Source: DAIDJD01 sp035485275 (GTDB lineage Bacteria; Oederibacteriota; JAJYGY01; DAIDJD01). From it: DNA of 64,000 bases. Positions within the stretch are counted from its first letter, which is position 1; the number at the start of each line of letters is the position of its first letter. The notes below the pieces were generated by a model, which did not search any database, had not been told where the DNA came from, and saw only the letters and a program-made list of their open reading frames with translations. The stretch covers positions 186,001-250,000 of the forward strand of contig DATHOE010000012.1 in NCBI GenBank assembly GCA_035485275.1, given 5' to 3'. This document shows, piece by piece, positions 34,232 through 42,321 of the stretch. A program made the translations under genes and the position numbers.

Positions 34232-34978
34232 ATGCCTTCGGCCCCTGAAAACCGTCCTGAAGTCCATAGTGTCAGCTTCCTGGTACGCCGCAAAATTGAG
34301 CGTGCTGGAGAGCAAATTTGGTGCATGGAGAATTTCCGCGACTTGCCGTTTACGGCCGTTGCCAGGACCCTCTCTCGCCTTGCCCGTTCCGGGGTGATTC
34401 GGCGCCTCAGCAAGGGCATCTATTACCATGGCCGCGGGGCCGCCTTGGACGACAGCAAACCCGATCCAACCGCGCTCCTTAGACTGGCTTCGAGAAAGAA
34501 ACCGGTGTTTCCATCCGGTTTGGCTGCCGCGAATCTCCTGGGGTTCACGAGCCAGACCCCGGTGAAACTCGAAATCGCCACCTGCGCGACAAGTCTGCCG
34601 CGCAAGCTGATAGGCCAGGACACGGTCGTCCATACTCGCCGTCCGAAAGCGTGGGCAAAGCTTTGGCGGACCGACGCGGCCTTTTTGGACTTTCTGCGGC
34701 GAGGGGGTAGGACGAGCGATCTTTCCCCGGAAGAGACGGTTCGCCTGAGCTTGCGTCTGCTTGTGCAGGGAAGCCGGTTCGAGAGGTTGGCCAAGGTTTG
34801 GGCCACCGAACCACCACGGGTCAGGGCGCTGTTGGGGGCCCTGTGCGAACTGCGGGAGAGGGATCCAGAGACGCTGCGGCGCATGCGGAATTCATTGAAC
34901 TTTGAAACCCAATTTGATTTTGGAATGTTTGCCGGGCTGCCGAACGCGAAGGCCTGGAAGGCCAAGCAGCTTCATTGA
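34232..34978 (+). CDS. AbiEi-family (DUF6088-like) antitoxin/regulator
   Basis: A 248-residue protein with an N-terminal winged helix (FRDLPFTAVARTLSRLARSGVIRRLSKGIYYH, about 36-67), the typical fold of AbiEi/DUF6088 proteins, followed by the GLAAANLLGFTSQTP region. In type IV toxin-antitoxin systems AbiEi represses its operon and opposes the nucleotidyltransferase toxin AbiEii. Here no AbiEii follows, so it is an orphan or regulates another gene. Start ATG 34232 or TTG 34226. Confidence 0.65.
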   Translation: MPSAPENRPEVHSVSFLVRRKIERAGEQIWCMENFRDLPFTAVARTLSRLARSGVIRRLSKGIYYHGRGAALDDSKPDPTALLRLASRKKPVFPSGLAAANLLGFTSQTPVKLEIATCATSLPRKLIGQDTVVHTRRPKAWAKLWRTDAAFLDFLRRGGRTSDLSPEETVRLSLRLLVQGSRFERLAKVWATEPPRVRALLGALCELRERDPETLRRMRNSLNFETQFDFGMFAGLPNAKAWKAKQLH

Positions 34979-35062
34979 GTCCGCCAGCTAGCCGGACATC
35001 TGCTTATTTATGTGATCAAATTGAACTTGGGGTCGAAACGCAGGTTAAAAATAGGAGCGCAA

Positions 35063-35272
35063 CTAGGCATACATGAGACGGCCCTTGGGCTCCGGTATAG
35101 CACGGTCCAGACTCTTAGCGGTTTCTATCCATTCTTCAATGACGGTTTCGACATTCTTAAGGGCGGCCTGGTAGTTCTTGCCGTCCGCCATGCAGCCGGG
35201 CAATTCCGGGACTTCGGCCAGATAAGCTGAGTCTTCCTTGCTCCAGTAAATGATGATCTCGTATTTGCTCAT
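35063..35272 (-). CDS. hicB: HicB-type antitoxin
   Basis: A 69-residue protein with the partial RNase-H-like HicB fold (YWSKEDSAYLAEVPELPGCMADGKNYQAALKN). No C-terminal DNA-binding extension, so it is a short HicB. It neutralises the HicA RNase. Its start overlaps the hicA stop by 4 bases, giving toxin-first gene order. Confidence 0.9.
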   Translation of the reverse strand: MSKYEIIIYWSKEDSAYLAEVPELPGCMADGKNYQAALKNVETVIEEWIETAKSLDRAIPEPKGRLMYA

Positions 35273-35523
35273 AAAGTCCCCGCCAGTTTGTATTTCAGGA
35301 TCAAAACTCGGACCTGCTTGACCTGGTATACCTTGGCCTTCGCACCCTTGGGCTGTAAATTGATGATTTCGTCGACACCATCCTTGGTGAAGATGTGATG
35401 GTCACCGTTGATTCTCTCCTGAAAACCCAACTTTTTCAAGGCGCTGACTAGGCCATCGAAATCGATGTTCGCGTCTGCATCGCCTCGAAGGATCTTTTCC
35501 AGGAATTTCTTCGCTTGGGTCAT
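35269..35523 (-). CDS. hicA: HicA-type mRNA interferase toxin
   Basis: An 84-residue dsRBD-like RNase. The catalytic His lies in GDHHIFTKDG (about 39-48), preceded by the LVSALKKLGF helix. It cleaves mRNA independently of ribosomes in known members. It is somewhat longer at the N-terminus than minimal HicA toxins. Confidence 0.88.
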   Translation of the reverse strand: MTQAKKFLEKILRGDADANIDFDGLVSALKKLGFQERINGDHHIFTKDGVDEIINLQPKGAKAKVYQVKQVRVLILKYKLAGTL

Positions 35524-35628
35524 TAAAACCCTTCGATATCAGGTTCACAGCGGCATCTTGATTGTCAGGGCGCCTCGATCCCTGGTCAACGCCGTTGTGA
35601 GGTTTGGGCGTCGGCCAGGCGTTCAAGT

Positions 35629-36462
35629 TCAACGCGGGTCGTTTTCATTTGGCTCCTCCCAGGTGCGTTCCAGAATTGCATTTGGCACCAGCAAATGCCA
35701 TCGCGGCACCTGAGTAGACTTGCCTATGGATGACCGAGCCCAGTAAAGCGTGGCTTTATGATTTCGGGCTTCCACCAGGGGTTCCAACGCCACATCAGTT
35801 ATATGCCAGCGTTCCTTGTTCTGCTCCAGGAAGAAGCCGGTCTTCGCGGCGGTCAGGCCATTGCCCAGGGCCAGGGCATAGGCCACCACGCGGTCTATGT
35901 TCAAATACTCCACCGTCTGGAATGAGTTCCAGACTTCTTCGTATTCGCCGCCCCATTGCGGACGGTCCAGGCAGTCCACTAGGGTCCGCTCCAGGCTGGT
36001 CACTTTGACGGGCATTTCATTGTGCTCGCGCTCAAGGACTTCCAGTTCAGGGTTGGCCAGGGTCTTGGGTGGCAGGACGCTGCGGTAGCGCGCGTCCCCG
36101 TGGTGGTAGTTGACGTGTATCTTGGAAGCCAGGAAGTTGTAGGTCGACCATAGAGAGTGGGCCACCCCGTGGAACTGTAGGGCCGTGTGGTAGGCCAGCA
36201 CCGCATCCGGGGCCAGTTTGGAGCAGAGGTGGTAGGGATCGACTTGAAGGGTCTCTTGGGCTCGACCAGGAGGGACGACGGCATACAGCCCTCGTCTGAG
36301 TCCCACCAGGCGTCCGCTTTTTTTGACGAAGTGAGCCAGATGGGCGTCGCGGGTGCCCTTGTTGGTTGAGAGGGACTGCGCTTTGAATGCGTCGAATTCT
36401 TCCACTCGGAAGACCGGGTGGGTGGCGAAGAAGTCCTGCACCTTACTTGTTCTATTTAACAT
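35629..36462 (-). CDS. AbiEi-like transcriptional regulator/antitoxin
   Basis: A 277-residue protein with N-terminal winged-helix segments (VEEFDAFKAQ to VGLRRGLYAVVPP, about 20-66) and the AbiEi-type central domain with AYHTALQFHGVAHS and VTSLERTLVDCLDRPQWGGEYEEVWNS. No AbiEii-like toxin is adjacent; HicAB lies downstream on the same strand and Fic is divergent. It could control the Fic gene. A fragment of this gene is duplicated at 36541-36630. Confidence 0.7.
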   Translation of the reverse strand: MLNRTSKVQDFFATHPVFRVEEFDAFKAQSLSTNKGTRDAHLAHFVKKSGRLVGLRRGLYAVVPPGRAQETLQVDPYHLCSKLAPDAVLAYHTALQFHGVAHSLWSTYNFLASKIHVNYHHGDARYRSVLPPKTLANPELEVLEREHNEMPVKVTSLERTLVDCLDRPQWGGEYEEVWNSFQTVEYLNIDRVVAYALALGNGLTAAKTGFFLEQNKERWHITDVALEPLVEARNHKATLYWARSSIGKSTQVPRWHLLVPNAILERTWEEPNENDPR

Positions 36463-36769
36463 ATACCCATATATATATTATTTGTATTAGAAGTAAATAG
36501 CAATATTTGGACGGCGTGCTTGCCTATATATTGTTAATAACTATGGTCCATGTTCAAGTACGGCACTCCCTGGAATGAGTTCCAGATTTCTTCGTATTCC
36601 CCGCCCCCATTGCGGGCGGTCGAAGCAGTGCAAGTTCGCTGCCATTGTTGTTAATTTCGGATACGCACAGTATACTTGTAATGGCACAGCACCAAAAACT
36701 TGTATACGTACAGCACCAAAAACTTGTATTAGCACAGCGCCAAAAACTTGTAATGCTCCGGGGACTGAA
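36463..36769. other. AT-rich divergent control region with abiEi fragment
   Basis: Between abiEi and fic lie an AT-rich stretch (36450-36545, TATATATATTATTTG), a piece about 85-90 bases long closely matching the inside of the neighbouring abiEi gene (compare 36541-36630 with 35893-35975, same orientation) and a tandem 24-base repeat. The open frame running through it upstream of fic is not convincing as protein. Confidence 0.65.
36674..36752 (+). repeat. 24-base tandem repeats upstream of fic
   Basis: Three near-identical units, ACTTGTA-n5-ACAGC-CCAAAA, at 36674-36697, 36698-36721 and 36722-36745, then a partial fourth ACTTGTAATG. The central unit contains the palindrome GTATAC. The array ends 17 bases before the fic ATG and is a likely operator array or a recombination-prone tract. 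Confidence 0.75.
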
Positions 36770-38317
36770 ATGGCAGCACCCAACGAAAAGCTCGCGGCAT
36801 CCCTGACGGTCCTTCGGGAGCTCCAGAAGGATGGCCGCCGCGTCTTTCAAAACAAGGAACTGAGCCGGGTCCATCGCGAACGTCTGGTGAAGAACGGCTT
36901 CCTGCAAGAAGTGACCAGGGGGTGGCTGATCTCCTCCAGCCCTGGCGCCAGGGAAGGGGACAGTACCCCCTGGTACGCCTCGTTCTGGGAGTACTGCGCC
37001 CGCTACTGCGGTGTGCGTTTCGGAACGAAGTGGTATCTGTCCCCTGAGCAGTCCCTGTTTCTGCACGCGGAAAAGACCGTTATCCCGGCTCAGGTGATCA
37101 TTTGTAGCCCAAAAGGAACGAACAACAACTTCAAACTGCTTTTCGGCACCTCGCTTTACGACTTGAAACAGGCGCAGATGCCGCCCGTGAACGACCTGGC
37201 CGAACGGGACGGCTTGCGGCTTTTTTCCCCGGCCGCGGCCCTGGTAAGGGTCCCGGAGACGTTTTTTGCGAACCATCCCATTGAAGTTCAGGTGGTGCTG
37301 GCGAGTTTCCGGGACGCCTCTGATTTGCTGCGCCGCCTCTTGGCGGGCGGACATTCCAAGGTTGCGGGTCGATTGGCCGGGGCTTTTCGGCGGATCGGTC
37401 GCGCGGACGCCGCTGACGAGATCATCGCGACCATGACGGCGGCTGGATACGACGTAAGGGAGACGGATCCCTTCACGGACCGCCAGGCTCTGGCGCCGGT
37501 TCCCGCCAAGACGGCGCCCATCGTCGGACGGATCAAGGCGATGTGGGGGACCATGCGGGGGGAGGTTCTCGACATCATGCCGCCGGCGCCGGGGCTGCCT
37601 AAAAACAGGGAGGCGTATCTAAAGTCTGTCGATGCCATATACCGCACTGACGCCTACCATTCACTATCCATCGAGGGTTACACAGTTTCCGAGGCGCTGA
37701 TAGAACGGGTAAGGGTCGGCAACTGGGATCCGAACAAGCACGACGCCGACCGGCAAAGCCGGGATGCGCTGGCCGCGCGCGGTTACTGGCTGGCTTTCCA
37801 AGTGGTGAAAAAGAACATCGAGGCCATCATCGCGGGTAAAAATCCGGGCGGCTTGATTCGAACCACCCATAGAGAGTGGTATCGGGACTTATTTCAGCCC
37901 TGTGTCACGGCCGGCCTGATTTCGCCGGCGGACTTGGCCGGCTACCGCAATGACGCGGTTTACCTGCGTACGTCGCGGTATGTGCCGCCCCGCTGGGAAG
38001 CGGTGCGCGATGCGATGCCCGAGCTGTTTGACTTGCTGGAGCATGAGCCGGAGGCCAGCGTGCGAGCCGTCCTCGGTCACTGGCTCTTCGGTTATGTGCA
38101 CCCTTATCCGGACGGCAACGGACGGATGGCCCGTTTTCTTATGAACGCCGCGCTCGCCTCGGGGGGCTATCCCTGGACCGTGGTCCTGATGAAGGATCGT
38201 GCCGACTACCTGAAGGCGTTGGACCGCGCGAGCATCGACATGGATATAGGCCCATTCGCGAAGCTCATTGCGAAACGGGTTAGAGGTTCCATGAAGAAGG
38301 CGGACCGGCCGACGTGA
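36770..38317 (+). CDS. Fic-domain protein with N-terminal AbiEi-like region
   Basis: A 515-residue protein. The N-terminal part (about 1-170) has a winged-helix-like start (QKDGRRVFQNKELSRVHRERLVKNGFLQEV) similar to AbiEi proteins. The C-terminal half is a Fic domain with the catalytic HPYPDGNGRMAR (about 444-455) and an upstream SLSIEGY segment (about 301-307), the place of the inhibitory helix (S/T-x3-E-G/N) in self-restrained Fic AMP-transferases. Fic enzymes AMPylate proteins such as topoisomerases. The ATG at 36770 avoids the repeat array. Its stop overlaps the start of the second S1/P1 nuclease. Confidence 0.82.
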   Translation: MAAPNEKLAASLTVLRELQKDGRRVFQNKELSRVHRERLVKNGFLQEVTRGWLISSSPGAREGDSTPWYASFWEYCARYCGVRFGTKWYLSPEQSLFLHAEKTVIPAQVIICSPKGTNNNFKLLFGTSLYDLKQAQMPPVNDLAERDGLRLFSPAAALVRVPETFFANHPIEVQVVLASFRDASDLLRRLLAGGHSKVAGRLAGAFRRIGRADAADEIIATMTAAGYDVRETDPFTDRQALAPVPAKTAPIVGRIKAMWGTMRGEVLDIMPPAPGLPKNREAYLKSVDAIYRTDAYHSLSIEGYTVSEALIERVRVGNWDPNKHDADRQSRDALAARGYWLAFQVVKKNIEAIIAGKNPGGLIRTTHREWYRDLFQPCVTAGLISPADLAGYRNDAVYLRTSRYVPPRWEAVRDAMPELFDLLEHEPEASVRAVLGHWLFGYVHPYPDGNGRMARFLMNAALASGGYPWTVVLMKDRADYLKALDRASIDMDIGPFAKLIAKRVRGSMKKADRPT

Positions 38318-39186
38318 AACGGATCCTGATTCTTCTATTGCTCATTCCACCGACCCTGGCAGGCGCCTGGGGGCGCCAGGGGCACATGACCATCGCCCTC
38401 GTGGCGGAGGGATTGATGACGCCTGCGGCGAAGCAGATGGTGGACGAACTGCGTCGGGCGCCGGGTTGGGAAGGGTTCGAGCCGGGTGATAGCCGGTACT
38501 TCAAGACGGCGGACGAAGAGTTGACCCGGTTCTGCCAGGGCCCGGAGGGCGGCCTGAGCTTGGTGGGAGACTGGGCGGATGCCTGGAGGGAGCGGCACCC
38601 GGAGACCGGGCCTTTGCATTTTGTGAATACCCCCTTGGATGGAGACGGGTCCGTTGCGGCTATGACGAAAGCCTGCGGAGACGGGTGCATCTTGACCAAG
38701 TTGGATCAAGAAATTCTGGTGTTAGGGGACCGGACCGCGGATAGAACTCGAAGGCTGGAAGCCTTGCTTTGGGTGGTCCATCTAGTTGGAGACATTCACC
38801 AGCCCCTGCACTGTTCGGACAATGGAGACAAGGGCGGGAACGCTGTCGGCGTGTTCGTAGAGGGGCGGATCGGGAATCTGCATTTGACATGGGACACTGG
38901 GTTTTTCTATGTCGAGCATGCCCGTCCGAAAGACCTGGCCGCGGACCTGTTGTCGCACGAGTGCAAGGACGTGGCTGTCGTCGGACCAATTGACTCACAG
39001 ACTCCCTGGGTGTGGGCACGGGAATCCTACGGGGTGGCCAAAGATTTCGTCTATCCCCAGGTCCAACGCAATGGCGGGGAATTCAGCCGTGCCGAGGTGG
39101 ACTTGGCCTGGCCGGTCGTGCGGAGGCAACTGGCCAGGGCCGGGGTAAGACTGGCGGCGGTCTTGAACGGGGCGGCTAGAGAATAG
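38314..39186 (+). CDS. S1/P1-family zinc nuclease, copy 2
   Basis: A 290-residue paralogue of the nuclease at 28886, the same length and close in sequence throughout, including the 3' end (RLAAVLNGAA). All metal-ligand motifs are kept: AWGRQGH, GDWADAWR, LHFVNTPL, HLVGDIHQPLHC, LTWDTGFF. The GTG start overlaps the fic stop (GTGA), so an envelope nuclease is translationally coupled to a Fic gene, an odd pairing best explained by recombination at this repeat. Confidence 0.88.
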   Translation: MKRILILLLLIPPTLAGAWGRQGHMTIALVAEGLMTPAAKQMVDELRRAPGWEGFEPGDSRYFKTADEELTRFCQGPEGGLSLVGDWADAWRERHPETGPLHFVNTPLDGDGSVAAMTKACGDGCILTKLDQEILVLGDRTADRTRRLEALLWVVHLVGDIHQPLHCSDNGDKGGNAVGVFVEGRIGNLHLTWDTGFFYVEHARPKDLAADLLSHECKDVAVVGPIDSQTPWVWARESYGVAKDFVYPQVQRNGGEFSRAEVDLAWPVVRRQLARAGVRLAAVLNGAARE

Positions 39187-39264
39187 TTCGTTTGGTACTT
39201 TTGGGCAGCCCTAGCAAACCGTAATGCATTACGGTCGTATCCCGGTAGGCGTCGGGCCAAGCAC

Positions 39265-39447
39265 CCATTCTCCCCCCCTCCATCCAGAAAATCCCTATCT
39301 CCACCTACCTATTTCAGAGCCTTGGCCCCTTGTTTTTGAAAAAACCCACACCCACGCATTGACGGAGTGTGTGTGGGTTTTTTCAAAAACAAGAAACCAA
39401 TGAAATAGATAAGTGGAAATAGGGAAGGATGGAGGGGAGGAGAATGG
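39265..39447. repeat. Long inverted repeat (hairpin of about 90-base arms)
   Basis: The core is a perfect 23-base stem: CTTGTTTTTG plus AAAAAACCCACAC (39329-39351) against 39371-39393. Outward it continues imperfectly: CCCTAT/ATAGGG, CCAC/GTGG, CTATTTCA/TGAAATAG, CCATCC/GGATGG and CCATTCTCC/GGAGAATGG. Total span 183 bases with a ~20-base loop. It looks like a MITE or a very strong RNA hairpin; no gene is inside it. Confidence 0.8.
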
Positions 39448-39472
39448 AGTTGGGAGTAGGAGTAGGAGGTTA

Positions 39473-39541
39473 AGTTCAAGGGCAGGGTCAAGGGCGGGGT
39501 CAGGGGAAGGGGCCAAGGGCGGGGTCACGTCGGGGTCAAGG
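39473..39541 (+). repeat. G-rich minisatellite
   Basis: Degenerate copies of a 12-15 base unit GGGGTCAAGGGC follow the long inverted repeat. Runs of three to four G on the + strand could form a quadruplex. The rest of 39187-39754 shows no gene. Confidence 0.6.
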
Positions 39542-39754
39542 GCAGACGTCCTTTAGGTGGTATTAGGCTTGATGCTTCGGGGCCTTTTTCATAGACTTTT
39601 TCCAGGAATCAAGCGCCCCAGTTGTGAGCGACTGAAACGCGAGAGAACACCCCACTAAACGACCTACCCATTGGCGCCCCGGTGGCCCCTGGCATGGTTG
39701 TGCTTAAACGCTCATCGCGACCGAGAAACTGCCAGGGTCTCAACGGAGGTAGTC

Positions 39755-40420
39755 ATGCAGGACATCTCAAAGCTGTGCGCGGATTCTCTGCGCGCTTATG
39801 TCGGCGAAAATCACGGAATCAAGCTAGGAGCGGCACACGCGCACGAACTTGTGGCCGCTAATTTTGGGTATGAATCTAGGGCGGCTTTGTTGGCGGATAC
39901 AAAATACCCGCTTAGCAATTTGAAAGCAGCCGAAACTGTTATTTCTCCTCCACTTGACGTCTTGGAACTGCGGATCAAAAGGCTCCTTGGAGAGTCGCCC
40001 GCGCTGCCGGACGCCCGTTCACTCGCCGAACGCATCTATTCCGTCCTTGTCGCAGAAAAATGGATTTTAGGGGCGGTATTTTCAAGTTTCGAAGAGCTGG
40101 CGACTCTTGCGGCGAAAGAACATTTGGATCGGCGTTGGAAAAAGTTTGGACTCAACTCCACATCGATCAAACTGGACATAGACGTTGACGTCGATTTGGG
40201 GGCGGATAGTGTTTTGTTGACTGCCCTCATATCCAGGCCGCCGTCTGAACAAGTCCAGGAGCGGCTCAGGGAGTTGAAAGTTTCAATCAAGATTCCGCGC
40301 GTTGCGGCAAACTTAGGATATGGTAAACTCCAATCTCGCGAATCCAGATATACAGGCGGGGCAAGGAAAATGAGCGTTCCGGACGATGTCATATGGCCAT
40401 GGCCTGCACCGGAACGTTAG
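39755..40420 (+). CDS. Unknown protein, complete paralogue of the 48057 remnant
   Basis: A 221-residue protein of unknown function. The N-terminus (IKLGAAHAHELVAANFGYESRAALLAD) resembles short domains seen in plasmid or phage-borne proteins. The C-terminal half ends with ARKMSVPDDVIWPWP and contains an acidic IKLDIDVDVDLGADS strand. ACGGAGGT four bases before the ATG at 39755 fixes the start. A 5'-truncated copy of it, with the same terminator, lies at 48057-48595. Confidence 0.65.
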   Translation: MQDISKLCADSLRAYVGENHGIKLGAAHAHELVAANFGYESRAALLADTKYPLSNLKAAETVISPPLDVLELRIKRLLGESPALPDARSLAERIYSVLVAEKWILGAVFSSFEELATLAAKEHLDRRWKKFGLNSTSIKLDIDVDVDLGADSVLLTALISRPPSEQVQERLRELKVSIKIPRVAANLGYGKLQSRESRYTGGARKMSVPDDVIWPWPAPER

Positions 40421-40459
40421 GTAACGGTTGGCTTTTACGTTCCTGAAGGAATGTTGCGG

Positions 40460-40495
40460 AAAAGGCCCGGACGAATTCGCTGGGCCTTTTCTTTT
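40460..40495 (+). terminator. Intrinsic terminator
   Basis: AAAAGGCCC (40460-40468) pairs with GGGCCTTTT (40482-40490), then CTTTTTAG. The surrounding sequence is nearly the same at 48561-48595. Confidence 0.8.
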
Positions 40496-40554
40496 TAGTC
40501 GTAAACAGCTGATTGGGACTAAGATCAGGTGATTAGTATCTGTTACAGGGCAAG

Positions 40555-40588
40555 GGGGATGACGTTGCCAAGGGACGGGGATGACGTT
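40555..40588 (+). promoter_or_regulatory. Operator-like direct repeats before the TIR gene
   Basis: GGGGATGACGTT is present exactly at 40555-40566 and 40577-40588, 22 bases apart (two helical turns), 32 bases before the TIR start. A tandem site for a regulator is likely. Confidence 0.45.
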
Positions 40589-40619
40589 ATCCTTTTTGGA
40601 ATTCAGCTCAGAGGGAAGG

Positions 40620-41006
40620 ATGGCCAAAAGGACGTTTATCAGCTTCGACTACGAGCATGATGAAGACCTGAAGATCATGCTGGTCGGCCAGGCGGGAAAC
40701 AAGGATACGCCTTTCTCGATTTCCGATTGGTCGCTTAAGGAACCGTTGACGGGAGACTGGAAGGCAAAAGTCCGGGAGCGCATGAAGAAGGTTGAAGTCG
40801 TGGCCGTCATGTGCGGCGAGCACACCGATGCGGCTTCCGGCGTGGATGCCGAGGTAAGCATCGCCCAAGAGGAGAAAATCCCCTACTTCTTGCTCAACGG
40901 GCGCGCAGAAAAAGTCTGCAAAAAACCCAAGACAGCCAAGGCTGATGACAAGATTTACACCTGGAGCTGGGACAATCTCAAAATACTGATCGGTGGTGGG
41001 CGGTGA
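40620..41006 (+). CDS. TIR-like (MTH538/ThsB-type) domain protein
   Basis: A 128-residue single-domain protein with the MTH538/DUF1863 TIR pattern: KRTFISFDYEHDEDL at the start, FSISDWSLKEP near 35 and an AVMCGEHTDAASGVDAEVSIA segment where TIR enzymes place the active-site region. ThsB proteins of this family make a cyclic-ADP-ribose signal in Thoeris. It overlaps the next gene (GTGA), which encodes a small membrane protein, so it may be the sensor or signal maker for a membrane effector. Confidence 0.78.
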   Translation: MAKRTFISFDYEHDEDLKIMLVGQAGNKDTPFSISDWSLKEPLTGDWKAKVRERMKKVEVVAVMCGEHTDAASGVDAEVSIAQEEKIPYFLLNGRAEKVCKKPKTAKADDKIYTWSWDNLKILIGGGR

Positions 41007-41503
41007 GCGACAGCCGGCCACTTGAGAATCTGTGGACCGCGAAGAAACGCCTGTCCAAGGCCGAAGAGGCCGTCGCGTTTGAGCAGTATAAAATGTACGT
41101 CCAGCTTGCCGACCACATCAGCGACCGTCGGGACAAGGCCAACAATTTTTTCCTGTCGCTGAACACCGGCGTCATCACGGCGGTGGGTTTCCTTTGGGAT
41201 AAGCATACCGTCATACAGCCCAAAGAGCTCATTGTTTTTCCCCTCGGCGCCCTTTTGGCGTTTTGCTACTTTTGGCATCGCTTGGTGAAATCATACCGGC
41301 AATTGACCACTCAGAAATTCATCTTGATCGGGGCTGTCGAGGAGCGCTTGCCTGTCCGATTTTGGTCCACCGAATGGAAGCTGTTGGGGGAGGGGAAGGA
41401 TACCAAAAAATATTCCCCGCTATCGGAGTTGGAGGAAAAGGTGCCGATCGTTTTCGGCGCTATTTACATCGGCATTGCGGTTATCACCTGGTTCTGGAGT
41501 TGA
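41003..41503 (+). CDS. Small membrane protein resembling the RipA-like family
   Basis: A 166-residue protein. The N-terminal helix YKMYVQLADHISDRRDKANNFFLSLNTG leads into two or three transmembrane helices (about 52-68, 76-92 and 146-164), with a cytoplasmic loop (FILIGAVEERLPVRFWSTEWKLL). The arrangement resembles small oligomeric membrane proteins commonly next to MTH538-type TIR genes. A pore-forming or membrane-disrupting effector role is inference. GTG start overlapping the TIR stop. Confidence 0.65.
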   Translation: MSDSRPLENLWTAKKRLSKAEEAVAFEQYKMYVQLADHISDRRDKANNFFLSLNTGVITAVGFLWDKHTVIQPKELIVFPLGALLAFCYFWHRLVKSYRQLTTQKFILIGAVEERLPVRFWSTEWKLLGEGKDTKKYSPLSELEEKVPIVFGAIYIGIAVITWFWS

Positions 41504-41506
41504 GTC

Positions 41507-41662
41507 ATGTTCGAGCGCGCGGACGGCGAGAAGTTGGTCGGAGAAATTGAGCAGACATACAAGATTAACCTGAATGCCCGCGTTGACATGAAACTGAAAA
41601 ACTTACTCGCTGAACGTGGGTTTGACTCATTGAGCCAGCTTTTGAAATCTTTCCGGGGTTAA
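41507..41662 (+). CDS. 51-residue protein, ribbon-helix-helix-like
   Basis: ATG 41507 to TAA 41660-41662. The peptide has a short strand-like segment (YKINLNARVD) followed by two helices (KLKNLLAERG, SLSQLLKSF), suggesting a CopG/RHH-type DNA-binding fold. It follows the membrane-protein gene by 3 bases and may regulate the TIR operon. Confidence 0.5.
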   Translation: MFERADGEKLVGEIEQTYKINLNARVDMKLKNLLAERGFDSLSQLLKSFRG

Positions 41663-41817
41663 GCCGAATCGCACTCGAAAAAACGCAGGATATTTCCCAG
41701 CTTTTATATGGAGGCTGGGAGGTTTTTGGAAGGGGCGGTCGGTCCCCCCCTTTTTCGCAGCTGGGGATCGCTAGATGTAGTCTGGGTGGGACAAATTGCC
41801 AACCTTGGGAGGGGCGG

Positions 41818-42321
41818 GTGAGCCAGAAGCAGGAAGCAGCGCAACTAGTCGCAACCTTGAAGAGCGGCGGATTCCGGGCTGAATGCCCGGGGTGCCAAGA
41901 AACCTTCAAGCTTAAGGATGCCAGCCTTTTTGTAGGGGACGATTTTTCAAAAGAGGCCCTGGCGGTTTACGACCAGCGCCTGGCCGAGATCAAGCAGCAC
42001 AAGGCGGCCCTCAAAGAGCTGGAGAGGTCGATCTCAGCCAAGTCGGAAACTGGTGCGCGAACCACCAACCTCGGATTTATCTACGAGCGCCTAGCCCCAA
42101 CCCTGAAAGGCTTCAAGCTCGATCCGAACGATTGCCGTTCTCTATTCGACCCCATCGATTATGTCGTTTTCAATGGCTTGAGCAAAACGGGCAGGGTCGA
42201 CTCGATTGTTTTCATGGACGTGAAGTCCGGCGAAGCTCGCCTTTCCAAAAAGCAAAAAGCCATCCAGAACCTAGTGGAAGCCTCGAAAGTCACCTTCCAA
42301 ACTTACGAGGCAGCGAAATGA
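41818..42321 (+). CDS. Holliday-junction-resolvase-related endonuclease, first of pair
   Basis: A 167-residue protein: a CPGC zinc-knuckle-like pair (about 23-26), a coiled-coil (about 45-75), and a PD-(D/E)XK-type core matching the family related to archaeal Holliday junction resolvases (PF10107-like): FDPIDYVVFNG, then IVFMDVKSGEARLSKKQKAI with D-x-K in the catalytic position. GTG start. It overlaps the second member by 4 bases. Confidence 0.75.
   Translation: MSQKQEAAQLVATLKSGGFRAECPGCQETFKLKDASLFVGDDFSKEALAVYDQRLAEIKQHKAALKELERSISAKSETGARTTNLGFIYERLAPTLKGFKLDPNDCRSLFDPIDYVVFNGLSKTGRVDSIVFMDVKSGEARLSKKQKAIQNLVEASKVTFQTYEAAK

Noticed and set aside
36674..36752. 24-base repeats considered as CRISPR or as N-terminal coding repeats of Fic
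   Set aside because: No spacers, and the Fic homology and better start begin at 36770.
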